A stretch of DNA of 64,000 nt from Chloroflexota bacterium (GTDB lineage: Bacteria > Chloroflexota > Dehalococcoidia > GIF9 > UBA5629): contig VGOP01000004.1 in the NCBI GenBank assembly GCA_016875875.1, positions 1 to 64,000 on the forward strand. Reading direction: 5' to 3'. Under the pieces are notes generated by a model that worked only from the letters and a program-made list of their open reading frames with translations, made no database searches and had not been told where the DNA came from. Positions 25,571 to 35,324 of this stretch are shown here, one piece after another. Position 1 is the stretch's first letter; each line of letters begins with the position of its first letter. The position numbers were made by a program, and so were the translations under genes.

Positions 25571-28054
25571 CTAGTTCCATGCCGGCGTCAACTTGCCCTC
25601 AGGGCTCTGCCAGTTGGGCATCCAGACCAGCGTAGTCAGGCGCACAGAAATATCTTTCTTTGCCGGTCTAACAATAACTTTCTCCAGCTCCTCGGTTAGT
25701 GGGTCACTTTTAGCTGCCAGCGCCTCCGTCTCAGCTTTCAAAGACGACTCGAGCTCCTGCAGCCTCTGTTGATAAGTGGCCACTGTTTCTTGGGCTTGTT
25801 TTATGTCCTGGGACTCCTTCATGATACGGCTGGCGCCACGCACTGCCGTTGTGGCACGTCCCAAAGACGAATAGCTAACTGCCTTGCGACCCACAAACGC
25901 GCTCAGCAGTGTTGCCCCTACCGATACAGCGGTCTGCATTTTTTGCTGCTTGGCTTGCTCTGCCTCACGCTCAACCGCCTGCTGGGCTCTGCGAACCTGC
26001 TCCTCAAGTGTAGCCATCTTCGACGCATATTTCTGCCGAAGTTTTTCTGTTGCCTCATCTCGCTGCTCACGGGCATCTTGCTGTAACCTTATCCGAAAAT
26101 CGCGTTCCGACTCACCTAAATTCGAGAACTGCTTGAGAGTCGGGCTTCTGAGTAGTTCCAGCTTCTGGTTCCTGTAAAGCCAGTCGGCAAAATCCTTATT
26201 CCAGCCACCGTAGTTTCTAGCGTTGCCCGTTGCTGCGGGTAGCTGAGAATACTGGGCTGGTTCATTGGGCGATTTGTCCAAATCGGATATGTTAAAGCTG
26301 GCTACTGCCGAGTTATCCCAGTTCACCGCTATAGGATCTTCCGTTATTTGGGTGACAAACGTAGATTCCTGGGCGACATCCACCCCGGTCTTGATATCGG
26401 CAAAATGAACCTGCGCTAATCCGAGCAGCATGGGATTGTAGATCAGGGTCTGTCCTGTCGGCTGGCTGCCGCGGATAGGAATAAAATATTGGGAAATATC
26501 CGGCGGTAGCAACGGACGTTCAGCCTTTTTGGCAGTAGCACTTACGGCTGCGGCTGGGGCCTGATAGGCAGAAACACCGGGCGAAGATGGAACTTGTGCT
26601 GCAGCACCTACAACGGGTTTACCAATTATAGTAGATCTCTTCGGATCCATAAGCAATTTAATCTGATTTCGGGTAACAGGCCCCCTGAGGTACGACATAG
26701 CCCACCGGGTTTCGAAAATTTCTGGGGCATCCTCATGGACATCGTTCATCAAGAAAATACGGCTACCGAGCCCGGCTAATGTCTCTTCCATGCTTTGCCG
26801 GTCAAATTTTATACCAGTACTGGCAGCAGCACCTTCCAAACCCTCCAGAACCCGCATCTTATCACGCTCTGTCTGCAGTCTTCCTATTAACCACGTGCCC
26901 GCATTGGACAGGCCTTTATAGTCCAGGTCTACCGGGTTTTGTGTGGCCAGCAAAATACCAACACCAAAGGCACGCGCCTGTTTCAGCAAAGTAAGAAGAG
27001 GTGTTTTTGAAGGAGGATTAGCCACCGGCGGGAAAAAGCCAAAAATCTCATCCATATAGACTATGGCCCTCAAGCTCGTGGTACCGGACTGCATGCGTGT
27101 CCAACCCAGTATTTGATTAAGCAGTAATGATACAAAGAACATACGCTCGGCATCATTAAGATGGGCTATAGAGAATATTGATATTCGTGGCTTGCCATCT
27201 GGGGCATGCAATATTCGGTCGATATCGAGCGGCTCCCCTTCTAACCAGGCGTTAAAGCCTGGTGCCGCCAGCAAATTATTAAGCGAAAGAGCCAGTTCAA
27301 AACGCTCCTTAGACGGATAAAATGATTCGATGTCCATAACACCTATCTTGGCTACGGGAGGTGTTTGTATATGTTGAATGAGAGCTGCCAAATCCAAATC
27401 CCGGCCTTGTTTCCAGGATGAATCCAATATTGTCGAGATTAAAATATGCTCCCGGCTCCGGATCGGGTCAGCCTCTATGCCCATAAGTCCAAGCAAACTG
27501 GTAGCTGTGGAGCTGATTCGGTCTCCAAGAAGCTCACTATCGTCAATAATGGCAGCTGGCGGAGCAGCAAATGATTTCAATATGGAAACTGGTATACCGG
27601 CACTGCTTCCCGGCGTATATATGACGAAATCGGCCGCCTGGCGCAGGCGACCAATCCGTTCACCGCTTTGCCCCCATCCCGCGAGACCCTTCTTCCACAT
27701 CTCCGCCTGCTGTTTAGAATATTCCTCTGCGGAAAGCCCCTTCTTGCGAGCATCATCCTCATTTATCCAAGGGGCAAAATCTTCCGGTCGTAGCTCCGGG
27801 AATGTTAGTAGCAGATTAGGCAGGTCTCCTTTGGGGTCAATAACGATTGCCGGGACGCCATCAAGAGCAGCTTCCTCCAGAAGCGCGATGCAGAGCCCAG
27901 TCTTGCCGCTACCGGTCATGCCAACGCAGACGCCGTGTGTTACCAGGTCTTTAGAATCATAGAGAATAAGCCCATCTTTTGGACTTTTTGTTGCCAGGTC
28001 ATAAGGCCGGCCCAGATAAAAGACTCCCAACTTCTCATAATCTTCCATCGCCAA
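25571..28054 (-). CDS. HerA/DUF853-like ATP-binding protein
   Basis: An 827-residue P-loop ATPase. Walker A is GMTGSGKT (45-52), followed by VIDPKGDLPN. Walker B is AIVYMDEIFGF, and LLATQNPVDLDYKGLSNAGTW is the sensor segment typical of HerA/VirB4-like motors. Residues about 650-720 and 775-810 form coiled coils (repeated QQAVEREAEQAKQQ, ATYQQRLQELESSLK). Relatives are DNA-translocating or conjugation-linked pumps, but no NurA or conjugation gene is adjacent. AAGGAGA precedes the ATG. Confidence 0.85.
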   Translation of the reverse strand: MAMEDYEKLGVFYLGRPYDLATKSPKDGLILYDSKDLVTHGVCVGMTGSGKTGLCIALLEEAALDGVPAIVIDPKGDLPNLLLTFPELRPEDFAPWINEDDARKKGLSAEEYSKQQAEMWKKGLAGWGQSGERIGRLRQAADFVIYTPGSSAGIPVSILKSFAAPPAAIIDDSELLGDRISSTATSLLGLMGIEADPIRSREHILISTILDSSWKQGRDLDLAALIQHIQTPPVAKIGVMDIESFYPSKERFELALSLNNLLAAPGFNAWLEGEPLDIDRILHAPDGKPRISIFSIAHLNDAERMFFVSLLLNQILGWTRMQSGTTSLRAIVYMDEIFGFFPPVANPPSKTPLLTLLKQARAFGVGILLATQNPVDLDYKGLSNAGTWLIGRLQTERDKMRVLEGLEGAAASTGIKFDRQSMEETLAGLGSRIFLMNDVHEDAPEIFETRWAMSYLRGPVTRNQIKLLMDPKRSTIIGKPVVGAAAQVPSSPGVSAYQAPAAAVSATAKKAERPLLPPDISQYFIPIRGSQPTGQTLIYNPMLLGLAQVHFADIKTGVDVAQESTFVTQITEDPIAVNWDNSAVASFNISDLDKSPNEPAQYSQLPAATGNARNYGGWNKDFADWLYRNQKLELLRSPTLKQFSNLGESERDFRIRLQQDAREQRDEATEKLRQKYASKMATLEEQVRRAQQAVEREAEQAKQQKMQTAVSVGATLLSAFVGRKAVSYSSLGRATTAVRGASRIMKESQDIKQAQETVATYQQRLQELESSLKAETEALAAKSDPLTEELEKVIVRPAKKDISVRLTTLVWMPNWQSPEGKLTPAWN

Positions 28055-28174
28055 AGTCTCCTTAAATTATTTTACCGCATCCATTCATTCCCCAGGTTTC
28101 CAGAAGCGGCGTCTTTAATTTAAGCCTAATATGCAGACGTTGTCAATAGCGCACAACTTGATTTGTAAAGCCTG

Positions 28175-28204
28175 TTGTCGTAGACTACTTCTAGTGTGCA
28201 TAAT
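28175..28204 (+). promoter_or_regulatory. Weak candidate promoter for cysteine synthase
   Basis: TTGTCG (28175-28180), an 18-base spacer, and CATAAT (28199-28204), 34 bases ahead of the start codon. The -10 is good and the -35 partial. Confidence 0.35.
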
Positions 28205-28237
28205 CCTTTTAAGATTGGAGGCTGACTGATAAAAGGG

Positions 28238-29203
28238 ATGCAGCCTAAGACAAAGAACTTAGAGAAACTTTCAGTAGCTATGAAAGACGAGAATTTCAGT
28301 CTATTTGACGCTATCGGTAATACCCCGCTGGTTGAACTAAAGAATCTAAATGGAAATCCGAGGGTAAAAATCCTGGGAAAACTCGAGGGCAGTAACCCCG
28401 GAGGTTCAGTTAAAGACCGACCTGCCTACTACATGATAATCAAGGCCGAGGAATCCGGCAGACTAACTAAGGATAAGACAATAGTTGAGCCGACATCAGG
28501 AAACATGGGAATTGCCCTAGCTATGATAGGAGCGGCCAAAGGATACAACGTCAAGTTATTTATGCCAGAATGTGTCAGTGTAGAGAGGCAACGTACTCTG
28601 GCTGCGCTAGGTGCCGAGGTTATGCTCACCCCAGCCACAGAAGGCACTGATGGCGCTATAAGACGGGCACACCAACTTGCCAGCGAAGAACCTGACAAAT
28701 GCTACATGCCCAATCAATTCGACAACGAAAGCAACGTCCTGGCTCATTATGAGACAACCGGACCTGAGATATTCGCTCAGACTAAAGGGGAAATTGACGT
28801 GTTCATTGCCGGCATGGGGACGACAGGAACGTTAATGGGCACTGGGAAATACCTCAAAGAAAAAAAACGGGGCGTGAAAATAGTTGCGGTAGAGCCTACC
28901 GAGGGACATACGATACAGGGACTGAAGAACATGAAAGAATCCATAGTCCCCAAAATCTACCGCCCAGATACATTTGATGAAAAGGTTATCATTGAGGACG
29001 ATGACGCATTTGAAACAACGAGATTACTGGCTATCAAAGAAGGCCTCTTTGTCGGGATGTCAAGTGGAGCAGCAGTAGCCGGAGCTCTACACATAGCTAA
29101 AAATCTGAATTCCGGCACTATTGTGGTTGTACTGCCTGACCGCGGAGACCGCTACTTGAGCACAACGCTGTTCCGGTCGTTTTGCGCCAAATGTCCTCCA
29201 TAA
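28238..29203 (+). CDS. Cysteine synthase (O-acetylserine sulfhydrylase)
   Basis: A 321-residue PLP fold-type II enzyme. K59 in NPGGSVKDRP is the Schiff-base lysine, PTSGNMG (85-91) is the substrate loop, GMGTTGTLMG holds the PLP phosphate, and GMSSGAAVAG lies near the C terminus. It makes cysteine from O-acetylserine (or phosphoserine) and sulfide. Homologues begin near M15; I keep the first ATG because only it has purine-rich sequence (GGAGG, AAAGGG) upstream. The end SFCAKCPP adds two cysteines. It converges with the deacetylase gene, 8 bases away. Confidence 0.92.
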   Translation: MQPKTKNLEKLSVAMKDENFSLFDAIGNTPLVELKNLNGNPRVKILGKLEGSNPGGSVKDRPAYYMIIKAEESGRLTKDKTIVEPTSGNMGIALAMIGAAKGYNVKLFMPECVSVERQRTLAALGAEVMLTPATEGTDGAIRRAHQLASEEPDKCYMPNQFDNESNVLAHYETTGPEIFAQTKGEIDVFIAGMGTTGTLMGTGKYLKEKKRGVKIVAVEPTEGHTIQGLKNMKESIVPKIYRPDTFDEKVIIEDDDAFETTRLLAIKEGLFVGMSSGAAVAGALHIAKNLNSGTIVVVLPDRGDRYLSTTLFRSFCAKCPP

Positions 29204-29211
29204 ACTTCCTT

Positions 29212-29961
29212 TCAACCCAATCCTTCCACAAAGGCCTTAACATTCTTGCCCAAGACATTATGGTTATAACCACCTTCTAGAACAGCAAATCTTCTGCCTT
29301 TGCAGTTCCTTTCTGCAGCTTCCTTAACCAACTTTCCAATAGTCCGGTAATCGTCGGTAGCGAGTAGTCCACCCCAATCCTCAATATGGCGATCAAAGCC
29401 AGCCGAAACCGCCAGTATAGAGTAGTCTTCCTCTTCCTGGAATCTTCTGGCTATTTCTTCAATGAACGTCTCCCGATTTTGGGCCTCTGGATGAAAATAT
29501 TTAATCTTGCTCCCTTCAAAAATATTGTTGGTGCCATCTCCAAAATGCAGATCGAAATCCAGAATCAAAGCCTGTTCAATCAGGTTTTCGTTCTGAAGCT
29601 TAGCTAAAGCTACGGCGATGTTATTGAAATAGCAGAATCCCCAGCAATGGTCAGGACTGGCATGATGTCCTGGTGGCCTGATAAAACCAAAACTGGCTTC
29701 GCCTTCCATAGCTATTTCGGCAGCTTCAATGGCTCCACCGACTGCCAGAGAGGCAATCTCATAAAGATGTTTATCTCTTTTGATTGATTCGACATGATAC
29801 TGAGTATGGACTCGCCTCAAATCGTCCTCAGAAGCCGTTCGAGGTTCAACAAAGTCGCACTTTCCTTGGAGTTCCTTAAAAATCGCCTCCATTCTCCCTG
29901 GACTGGCAGCCGGGTCGGAAGCATAAACCTCAATATATCGGGGGTGGTAAACTATCTTCAT
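29212..29961 (-). CDS. Histone deacetylase/AcuC-like amidohydrolase
   Basis: A 249-residue arginase-fold deacetylase. The charge-relay pair is H99-H100 in RPPGHHASP, and Zn ligands lie in LDFDLHFGDGT (D137, H139). A second aspartate lies in the SAGFDRH segment and the GGYNHNVLG loop is near the end. The protein is short for AcuC (about 370) and fits the compact bacterial group that deacetylates polyamines or small acyl-amides. The substrate is unknown. Confidence 0.9.
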   Translation of the reverse strand: MKIVYHPRYIEVYASDPAASPGRMEAIFKELQGKCDFVEPRTASEDDLRRVHTQYHVESIKRDKHLYEIASLAVGGAIEAAEIAMEGEASFGFIRPPGHHASPDHCWGFCYFNNIAVALAKLQNENLIEQALILDFDLHFGDGTNNIFEGSKIKYFHPEAQNRETFIEEIARRFQEEEDYSILAVSAGFDRHIEDWGGLLATDDYRTIGKLVKEAAERNCKGRRFAVLEGGYNHNVLGKNVKAFVEGLG

Positions 29962-29982
29962 AACATCTGAGGACTACCCGAA

Positions 29983-30615
29983 CTAAATCCACTTCAAGAT
30001 GCCCATGAACACTACCAGGCAGACGATATCGAAGGCGAGTATTGCTCCAACCGTTATTGCCTTCTTCTTAACGCTCTCCATGTCTAACACCCAGAAGGAA
30101 ACCAGGAAAAAGTAAAGATATCCCACCAGAAAGATCAACCACGGCGCACCTGTGTTCCACCAAGGGTATTCCCAAGTAAGCGCACCAACGGCATTCAACA
30201 AATACTCAACAAAGACACAAAAGGCAGCGCCGACGATGGCAAAAAGCACCCGGTTGGGAATGCCCAACACCTTCATTTTCTTGTCCTTGGGCAGCATCTT
30301 GCTGAAGGCAATGCCTGCAATCGCAAACATAAAGCAAATCTCTATATTGAGCCCGATTAAAATGAGATAAGCCGTACCTCCAGGCGCACCCCAAACCGGG
30401 GCGTACTGAGTAAAATGGAAGACTAGCCCATTCCAAATCTCATTGAACCAATCCATGCCCCAGAACGCCAGACCGGCGAACACCAAGCTCCAGTTTCTCT
30501 TTTCGACCTCATTGGCATACACATACACCACAAGGGCAAACAGAGGGATAACATGCCATTGAAACAGGCTTCCATCACGCAAAATACTTAGGGCTTGCTG
30601 AGCTGACTCTGTCAT
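29983..30615 (-). CDS. Six-TM membrane protein of unknown function
   Basis: A 210-residue integral membrane protein with about six helices and many Trp/Phe residues (WGMDWFNEIWNGLVF, EYPWWNTGAPWL). I recognise no family. It lies 21 bases upstream of, and in the same direction as, the deacetylase gene, so the two are likely co-transcribed. Confidence 0.65.
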   Translation of the reverse strand: MTESAQQALSILRDGSLFQWHVIPLFALVVYVYANEVEKRNWSLVFAGLAFWGMDWFNEIWNGLVFHFTQYAPVWGAPGGTAYLILIGLNIEICFMFAIAGIAFSKMLPKDKKMKVLGIPNRVLFAIVGAAFCVFVEYLLNAVGALTWEYPWWNTGAPWLIFLVGYLYFFLVSFWVLDMESVKKKAITVGAILAFDIVCLVVFMGILKWI

Positions 30616-30742
30616 AATGCACCTCCATCTGAATGATTACAGCCGAAAAAATCCGCGACTGTTTCAGCGTGCGGCGAATGTCATTATACACCCAGACTAA
30701 GACAAAACGGAATACCTTTATCTCTGCATGTTCTCAAATTGA

Positions 30743-30771
30743 TTGACGTAATTGCTGACCATTGATAGAAT
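30743..30771 (+). promoter_or_regulatory. Promoter for the YihY-family gene
   Basis: TTGACG (30743-30748), 17-base spacer, TAGAAT (30766-30771). Each box matches five of six consensus positions, and the start codon is 55 bases on. Confidence 0.6.
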
Positions 30772-30825
30772 GGCAATCTGCTGAATATAAATTAGATTAC
30801 AAAACGCGGATATAGGACGCTTCGT

Positions 30826-31671
30826 ATGATAAAATCAATGACATCCTGGAAAATAGTTGTACTGTTAAGAAAAACAATTCAGGAGTTCACCACCGATAAC
30901 TGCCCCCTGCTCGCCGCCGCCATTTCATATAACTTGCTCCTCTCCGTGTTCCCTTTTTTACTAGCAATAATATCTATAGCCACTTTTTGTGTAGATGCGC
31001 CATCGTTACAGGAACGAATGTCTCAGGCCTTCCAATATTTAGTTCCTGTATCACCTGATTTTATATTAAATATCACCAGTAGTGTGATTAAGGAGCGTGG
31101 AGCTGTAGGTATCATATCTATTATACTGATGCTTTTAGGCTGCTTTGGATTTTTCAATTCGCTGAGAATATCACTAAACACAGCTTGGGGAATTCACAAA
31201 TCCAGATCGATCATACGAAGTCAGCTAACCAACTTTGCTATGATTCTCGGAACTGTCTTGCTTCTATTCATTTCTCGCTTGATAACTGTAATTCTGAATG
31301 TCAGCGAAACATTTCTGAGAACAATTACAGATCAACCACTCACAAATTTAGTTCTGTTGCATCTTTTAGTCGTCATCATTGACATCGCTGTTGCTTCTTT
31401 GGTTTTTCTTATCATTTATAAATTCATACCCCAACGCCAACTCAGATGGAAAGATGTCTGGAGCAGTGCTGTGGCAGGCGCATTTTGCTTTGAGATAATA
31501 ACAATTCTATTTATTTTATACTTAGATAAATTTAACCCTTATAATCTAGTATTCGGTTCTATCGGAGCCATCATAGCCTTCCTGGTATGGACATACCTTG
31601 CGGCGCTCGTACTTCTCTTTTTTGCTAAAATCTCAGCGATTAATCTGAGGATTAAAAGCGTGCAGTCATAG
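30826..31671 (+). CDS. YihY/virulence factor BrkB family membrane protein
   Basis: A 281-residue protein with six membrane helices. It has the family's opening pattern, in which an amphipathic helix is followed by CPLLAAAISYNLLLSVFPFLLAI (LAAAISYN motif at about 27-34). NSLRISLNTAWGI and a C-terminal FGSIGAIIAFLVWTYLAALVLLFFA follow. Although once called ribonuclease BN, the family is a membrane protein group of uncertain, possibly transport, function. Confidence 0.9.
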   Translation: MIKSMTSWKIVVLLRKTIQEFTTDNCPLLAAAISYNLLLSVFPFLLAIISIATFCVDAPSLQERMSQAFQYLVPVSPDFILNITSSVIKERGAVGIISIILMLLGCFGFFNSLRISLNTAWGIHKSRSIIRSQLTNFAMILGTVLLLFISRLITVILNVSETFLRTITDQPLTNLVLLHLLVVIIDIAVASLVFLIIYKFIPQRQLRWKDVWSSAVAGAFCFEIITILFILYLDKFNPYNLVFGSIGAIIAFLVWTYLAALVLLFFAKISAINLRIKSVQS

Positions 31672-31799
31672 TAAGTTACTATTCCGGTCAATTAGCGTGG
31701 GATTCTAGTTCATATGCTCAATCAACATAACCAGCAGATGCATTCTGCCTTCTTTCGACAACCTCGATGGCACTCCGATATAGGTCAAAAAGTCCACGT

Positions 31800-32996
31800 C
31801 TATTTAAGTTGCTCCCTGGAATAGTCGAGGACTCGTCGTGCCACTACGAGCATGTTAATCTGGCCGGTACCCTCGAAGATATCGTTTATCTTGGCATCAC
31901 GCATCCATTTTTCCAGCAGGCATTTTCTGGAATAGCCCAGCGGCCCCATGATTTCAACCGCCTTCTGGGTAATCTTGGTAACAGCCAGCCCGGCTTTCGC
32001 CTTAGCCATCGATGCTTCAAGGCTATTTGGCAGCATCTGGCTCATTAGCGAAAACGCACGTAATGTCAGCAGCTTGGCTGCCTTGTAATTGGCTTCCATT
32101 TCCATGACATCCCGTTCTAGAGCACTGAGCTTGTTACGCGGTAAGCCATAACGTATCTCGATACCTTCCTTTTCCAGTGTTTCCTTGACGAAATCCAAGG
32201 CGGCACGGCCAACACCTAAAGCCTGAGCAGCGATCATGGGTCTCGTGGCATCGAAGGTAGCCATGGCTCTTTTGAAGCCGGCAGTCCCGGCCTTGTCTAT
32301 CTTCCTGACTTCAGGACTGCCCAGTATATTTTCATAAGGTATGCGGCAATTATCGAAAACGATGGTTACAGTATCGCTGGCCCTGATTCCCAGCTTTTTC
32401 TCCATCTTCTCCACCCTTGCTCCCGGAGTTCCAGCCTGCACCACAAATGACTTCATGCCAGCACGTCCCGCTGACTTGTCCACAGTAGCCCAGACCACCA
32501 CCAGGCCTTCAGAGTCCTCCATAGCTCTTTTCCCACAGGTTACAAATATCTTCTCACCGTTGAGCACCCACTCATCGCCATCGCGTACTGCAGTAGCAGT
32601 AATGGCAGAGGTGTCCGAGCCGCAACCGGTCTCCGTCATCGCCATAGCACCCCATTTTGGTCCACCCTCGTTATAGTTACCCAGAAAACGCTGCAGTTGC
32701 TCTGGTGTCCCCGTTGCGAAAATAGCCGCACCACCCAATCCCGGGCTCGGAACACACAAATAAAGGCCGGCGTCACCCCAGCAGACCTCCTCAGTCCTTA
32801 ACGCCGCAGTCATGTCCAGCCCGCCAAGCAAGCTGCCTTCCCGCCTTTTCTCCCACAACTTATCGATGAGTTCCTGCGGGCTCTCGTGTTCATGTTCGTC
32901 ATAATATCGACTTATAGGCCGCAATAGCTCTTCCGCAACCTTATGAGCTGCCTCCACTGCTTCTTTTTGTTCCGGTGTGAGTTCGAAATCTATCAT
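31800..32996 (-). CDS. Acyl-CoA dehydrogenase (A)
   Basis: A 398-residue FAD enzyme when started at MIDFELTPEQKEAV. That ATG (32994-32996) has a strong AAGGAGG site, while the longer open frame runs into the upstream gene. MTETGCGSDTSAI is the substrate/FAD segment, IMGPLGYSRKCLLEKWMRDAKI the dimer contact, and IFEGTGQIN carries the catalytic Glu. It oxidises an acyl-CoA to enoyl-CoA, passing electrons to ETF. It is coupled with dehydrogenase B, the stop-to-start gap being 16 bases. Confidence 0.92.
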   Translation of the reverse strand: MIDFELTPEQKEAVEAAHKVAEELLRPISRYYDEHEHESPQELIDKLWEKRREGSLLGGLDMTAALRTEEVCWGDAGLYLCVPSPGLGGAAIFATGTPEQLQRFLGNYNEGGPKWGAMAMTETGCGSDTSAITATAVRDGDEWVLNGEKIFVTCGKRAMEDSEGLVVVWATVDKSAGRAGMKSFVVQAGTPGARVEKMEKKLGIRASDTVTIVFDNCRIPYENILGSPEVRKIDKAGTAGFKRAMATFDATRPMIAAQALGVGRAALDFVKETLEKEGIEIRYGLPRNKLSALERDVMEMEANYKAAKLLTLRAFSLMSQMLPNSLEASMAKAKAGLAVTKITQKAVEIMGPLGYSRKCLLEKWMRDAKINDIFEGTGQINMLVVARRVLDYSREQLK

Positions 32997-33012
32997 TAGC
33001 GGAAACCTCCTT

Positions 33013-34107
33013 CTATACGATAGCCATGCCATCAAAAGTGGCAAATCCCCGACCGTTCCTGAGCCATAGCTCCACCGGGTGCTCACGGATATAACCATGC
33101 CCACCCAATATCTGCACGGCGCGGTCGGTCACCATTAACACCATGTCATCAGCATACGTCTTAGCTAGAGAAGCGTCTTTTGTCGACTCTTCTTTTCTAT
33201 CCAGCTTCCAACCAGCCTCCCAGGTCATTAATCTGGCAGCATCTATTTCAATGGCCATCTCTGCCAGCATGAAAGCGATTGCCTGTCTAGACGCAATCGG
33301 CTCGCCGAAGGCAACACGCTCTTTGGCATAATCTCTCGAGTACTCAAAGGCAGCTCTGGCTACCCCAACAGCCATCGCTGATAGAGCCACCCGTGAGCAG
33401 CTTATAATACGCGAGAAATCACATCCCTTGTCACCCCCAAGCCGATTCTCTTTGGGTACGCTGCAATTCTTCAGACTCAGTTCGTATGTGGCTAAGGCTT
33501 TAATGCCCATGTTCTTTTCGCGCTCGCCAATCTCCAGCCCCTTGGTACCCTTCTCGACGATGAAAGCTTGACTATTGCCTTTCCCTGCGGCATAGACCAG
33601 TAACATGTCGGCATCTGCGGCTAGTGGGACATAGCACTTCTGCCCATTAAGCACATAGCTTCCGTCCTTTAGACTCGCAGTGGTTGAAAGAGAGTAAGGG
33701 TCGAAGCCGAATCGAGGCTCGATTAGAGCAGCAGTGGCTGCTTTGCACTTCTCACTGCAAAAAGTAGATAGATACTTTTTCTTCTGCTCCTCAGTGCCCA
33801 TCTCGAGAATAGGATAAACTGCCAGAGAAGGGCACAGGATATGCATGGCCATAGACAGGTCGCCCCAGGCCAATTCCTCGGCAATCAGTGAACCTGTTAT
33901 AGCCGAGTGCTCTCCACCAAGACCTCCATACTCCTCGGGTATGCTTGTAGAAACCAGCCCTAATTTCCAGGCAGTGTCGATGATACGGGCAGGAATTTCG
34001 CTGTTTTCATCGCACTCCCTGTAGACTTTCCGCATCTCATCGTTGGCAAACTGCTTCACCATGGTCACAATCATTTGCTGTTCTTCACTCGGAGTAAACG
34101 AAATCAT
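33013..34107 (-). CDS. Acyl-CoA dehydrogenase (B), atypical C terminus
   Basis: A 364-residue acyl-CoA dehydrogenase-fold protein. IPEEYGGLGGEHS, the RVALSAMAVGVARAAFEYS helix and QILGGHGYIREHPVELWLRNGRG are typical. At the position of the usual (Y/F)EGT catalytic glutamate it reads TFDGMAIV and then stops. The base is therefore Asp, and the final helix of the family is missing. It may be a specialised or inactive partner of dehydrogenase A in one heteromeric complex. AAAGGAG lies upstream of the ATG. Confidence 0.88.
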   Translation of the reverse strand: MISFTPSEEQQMIVTMVKQFANDEMRKVYRECDENSEIPARIIDTAWKLGLVSTSIPEEYGGLGGEHSAITGSLIAEELAWGDLSMAMHILCPSLAVYPILEMGTEEQKKKYLSTFCSEKCKAATAALIEPRFGFDPYSLSTTASLKDGSYVLNGQKCYVPLAADADMLLVYAAGKGNSQAFIVEKGTKGLEIGEREKNMGIKALATYELSLKNCSVPKENRLGGDKGCDFSRIISCSRVALSAMAVGVARAAFEYSRDYAKERVAFGEPIASRQAIAFMLAEMAIEIDAARLMTWEAGWKLDRKEESTKDASLAKTYADDMVLMVTDRAVQILGGHGYIREHPVELWLRNGRGFATFDGMAIV

Positions 34108-34289
34108 ATCTCAACTCCTTTCAGTACACGCGTAATTTCAACACACCCTCCAAACGGGATAATTTAGCATTACCAGAACCCTTAGTCAAGGATAAATATA
34201 CCTATATTATGCTCAGAATACCGGTATTAAGCCCAATACCTGCAGAGATAATTTATTAGAACCAGTACCATCGGGGAATTGCCTAAGAA

Positions 34290-35303
34290 TTACCGCTCCA
34301 TCAGCTTAAGCGCTGCATCCACGATACGCTTCGTGCCAGGAAGAACCTGGTCTTCAAGCTCCCGACAATAGGGTATGGTCTCTTCAGTGCAGACTCGGCC
34401 ATACCGCACCGGAATTCCCGCCTCCAACACCACTGCGGCAAGCTCTCCTGAGAGACCGAAATCCTTATAGTCCTCATCCACAACCAGCAAACGTCCACTT
34501 CTGGAGACAGCCTGACACAGCGTCTCCTTGTCTAACGGCGAAACAGTTCTTAAGTCCAGCACACCGGCTGAGATACGTCTCCTTTTGAGTATCGCTGATG
34601 CCTCCAGACAACGGTGGACTCCAACGGCAATGCTCACCATCGTAACGTCATTGCCTTCACGCCGCATAGCTGCCTTCCCCAGGGGCAAAGGCATCCATTT
34701 GTCAGGAACAGGACCACATGTACCTTCCGCTGGCACGTCATACTGCACAGTTTTACGCCCACCCGACCCTAAGAAGTCCAGCATATTGCTGGCAAGAAGC
34801 TTGTGCTCCAGATAGACCACCGGCCCTTCATGTTCAATAGCTGATAACATCAATCCACCGGCATCTGCAGGATTCGATGGTACCACCACAGTCAGTCCCG
34901 GAACATGTGCCAGCCAGCCCCACAATGATTGCTCATGTTGTCCCCCATCACCATAGCCCCCACCGCACGGAGCCCTAACAACCATGGGAACCTTCCATTT
35001 ACCCCCAGAAAATGCATCCACCTTGGCAGCATGGTTAAGCAATGCATCCACAGCCACCCCAATGAAGTCCACCATCATCACCTCCACCACCGGCTGCAGA
35101 CCCGCCATGGCAGCTCCCACTGCAGCCCCGACAAATGCAGCCTCACTGATAGGAGCAGGACGAATTCTCTTTTCACCAAAACGCACAAAGAGTCCAGTCC
35201 TCAGCCCATGAACATCCTCCCCAAAGACCACTACTCTGGAATCACTCGCCATAGCTTGGGCTAAGGCATCATCTATGGCATCGGCAAAGCCCATCGTCTT
35301 CAT
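34290..35303 (-). CDS. 2-oxoacid dehydrogenase E1 component, beta subunit
   Basis: A 337-residue transketolase-like subunit. It starts with FADAIDDALAQAMASDSRVVVFGEDV and contains PISEAAFVGAAVGAAMAGLQPVVE, RAPCGGGYGDGGQHEQS and the C-terminal transketolase domain (VDEDYKDFGLSGELAAVV). It pairs with the alpha subunit 21 bases upstream to decarboxylate pyruvate, acetoin or a branched-chain oxoacid with TPP. No E2 or E3 gene is nearby, so the complex must be completed from elsewhere, or the E1 pair has another acceptor. Confidence 0.93.
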   Translation of the reverse strand: MKTMGFADAIDDALAQAMASDSRVVVFGEDVHGLRTGLFVRFGEKRIRPAPISEAAFVGAAVGAAMAGLQPVVEVMMVDFIGVAVDALLNHAAKVDAFSGGKWKVPMVVRAPCGGGYGDGGQHEQSLWGWLAHVPGLTVVVPSNPADAGGLMLSAIEHEGPVVYLEHKLLASNMLDFLGSGGRKTVQYDVPAEGTCGPVPDKWMPLPLGKAAMRREGNDVTMVSIAVGVHRCLEASAILKRRRISAGVLDLRTVSPLDKETLCQAVSRSGRLLVVDEDYKDFGLSGELAAVVLEAGIPVRYGRVCTEETIPYCRELEDQVLPGTKRIVDAALKLMER

Positions 35304-35324
35304 TATCTCTTTCCCCCATTAGAG

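Noticed and set aside
31800-33104. Longer form of acyl-CoA dehydrogenase A starting at 33104
   Set aside because: The extra 36 residues overlap the end of dehydrogenase B and have no family match, while ATG 32996 has a strong ribosome site.
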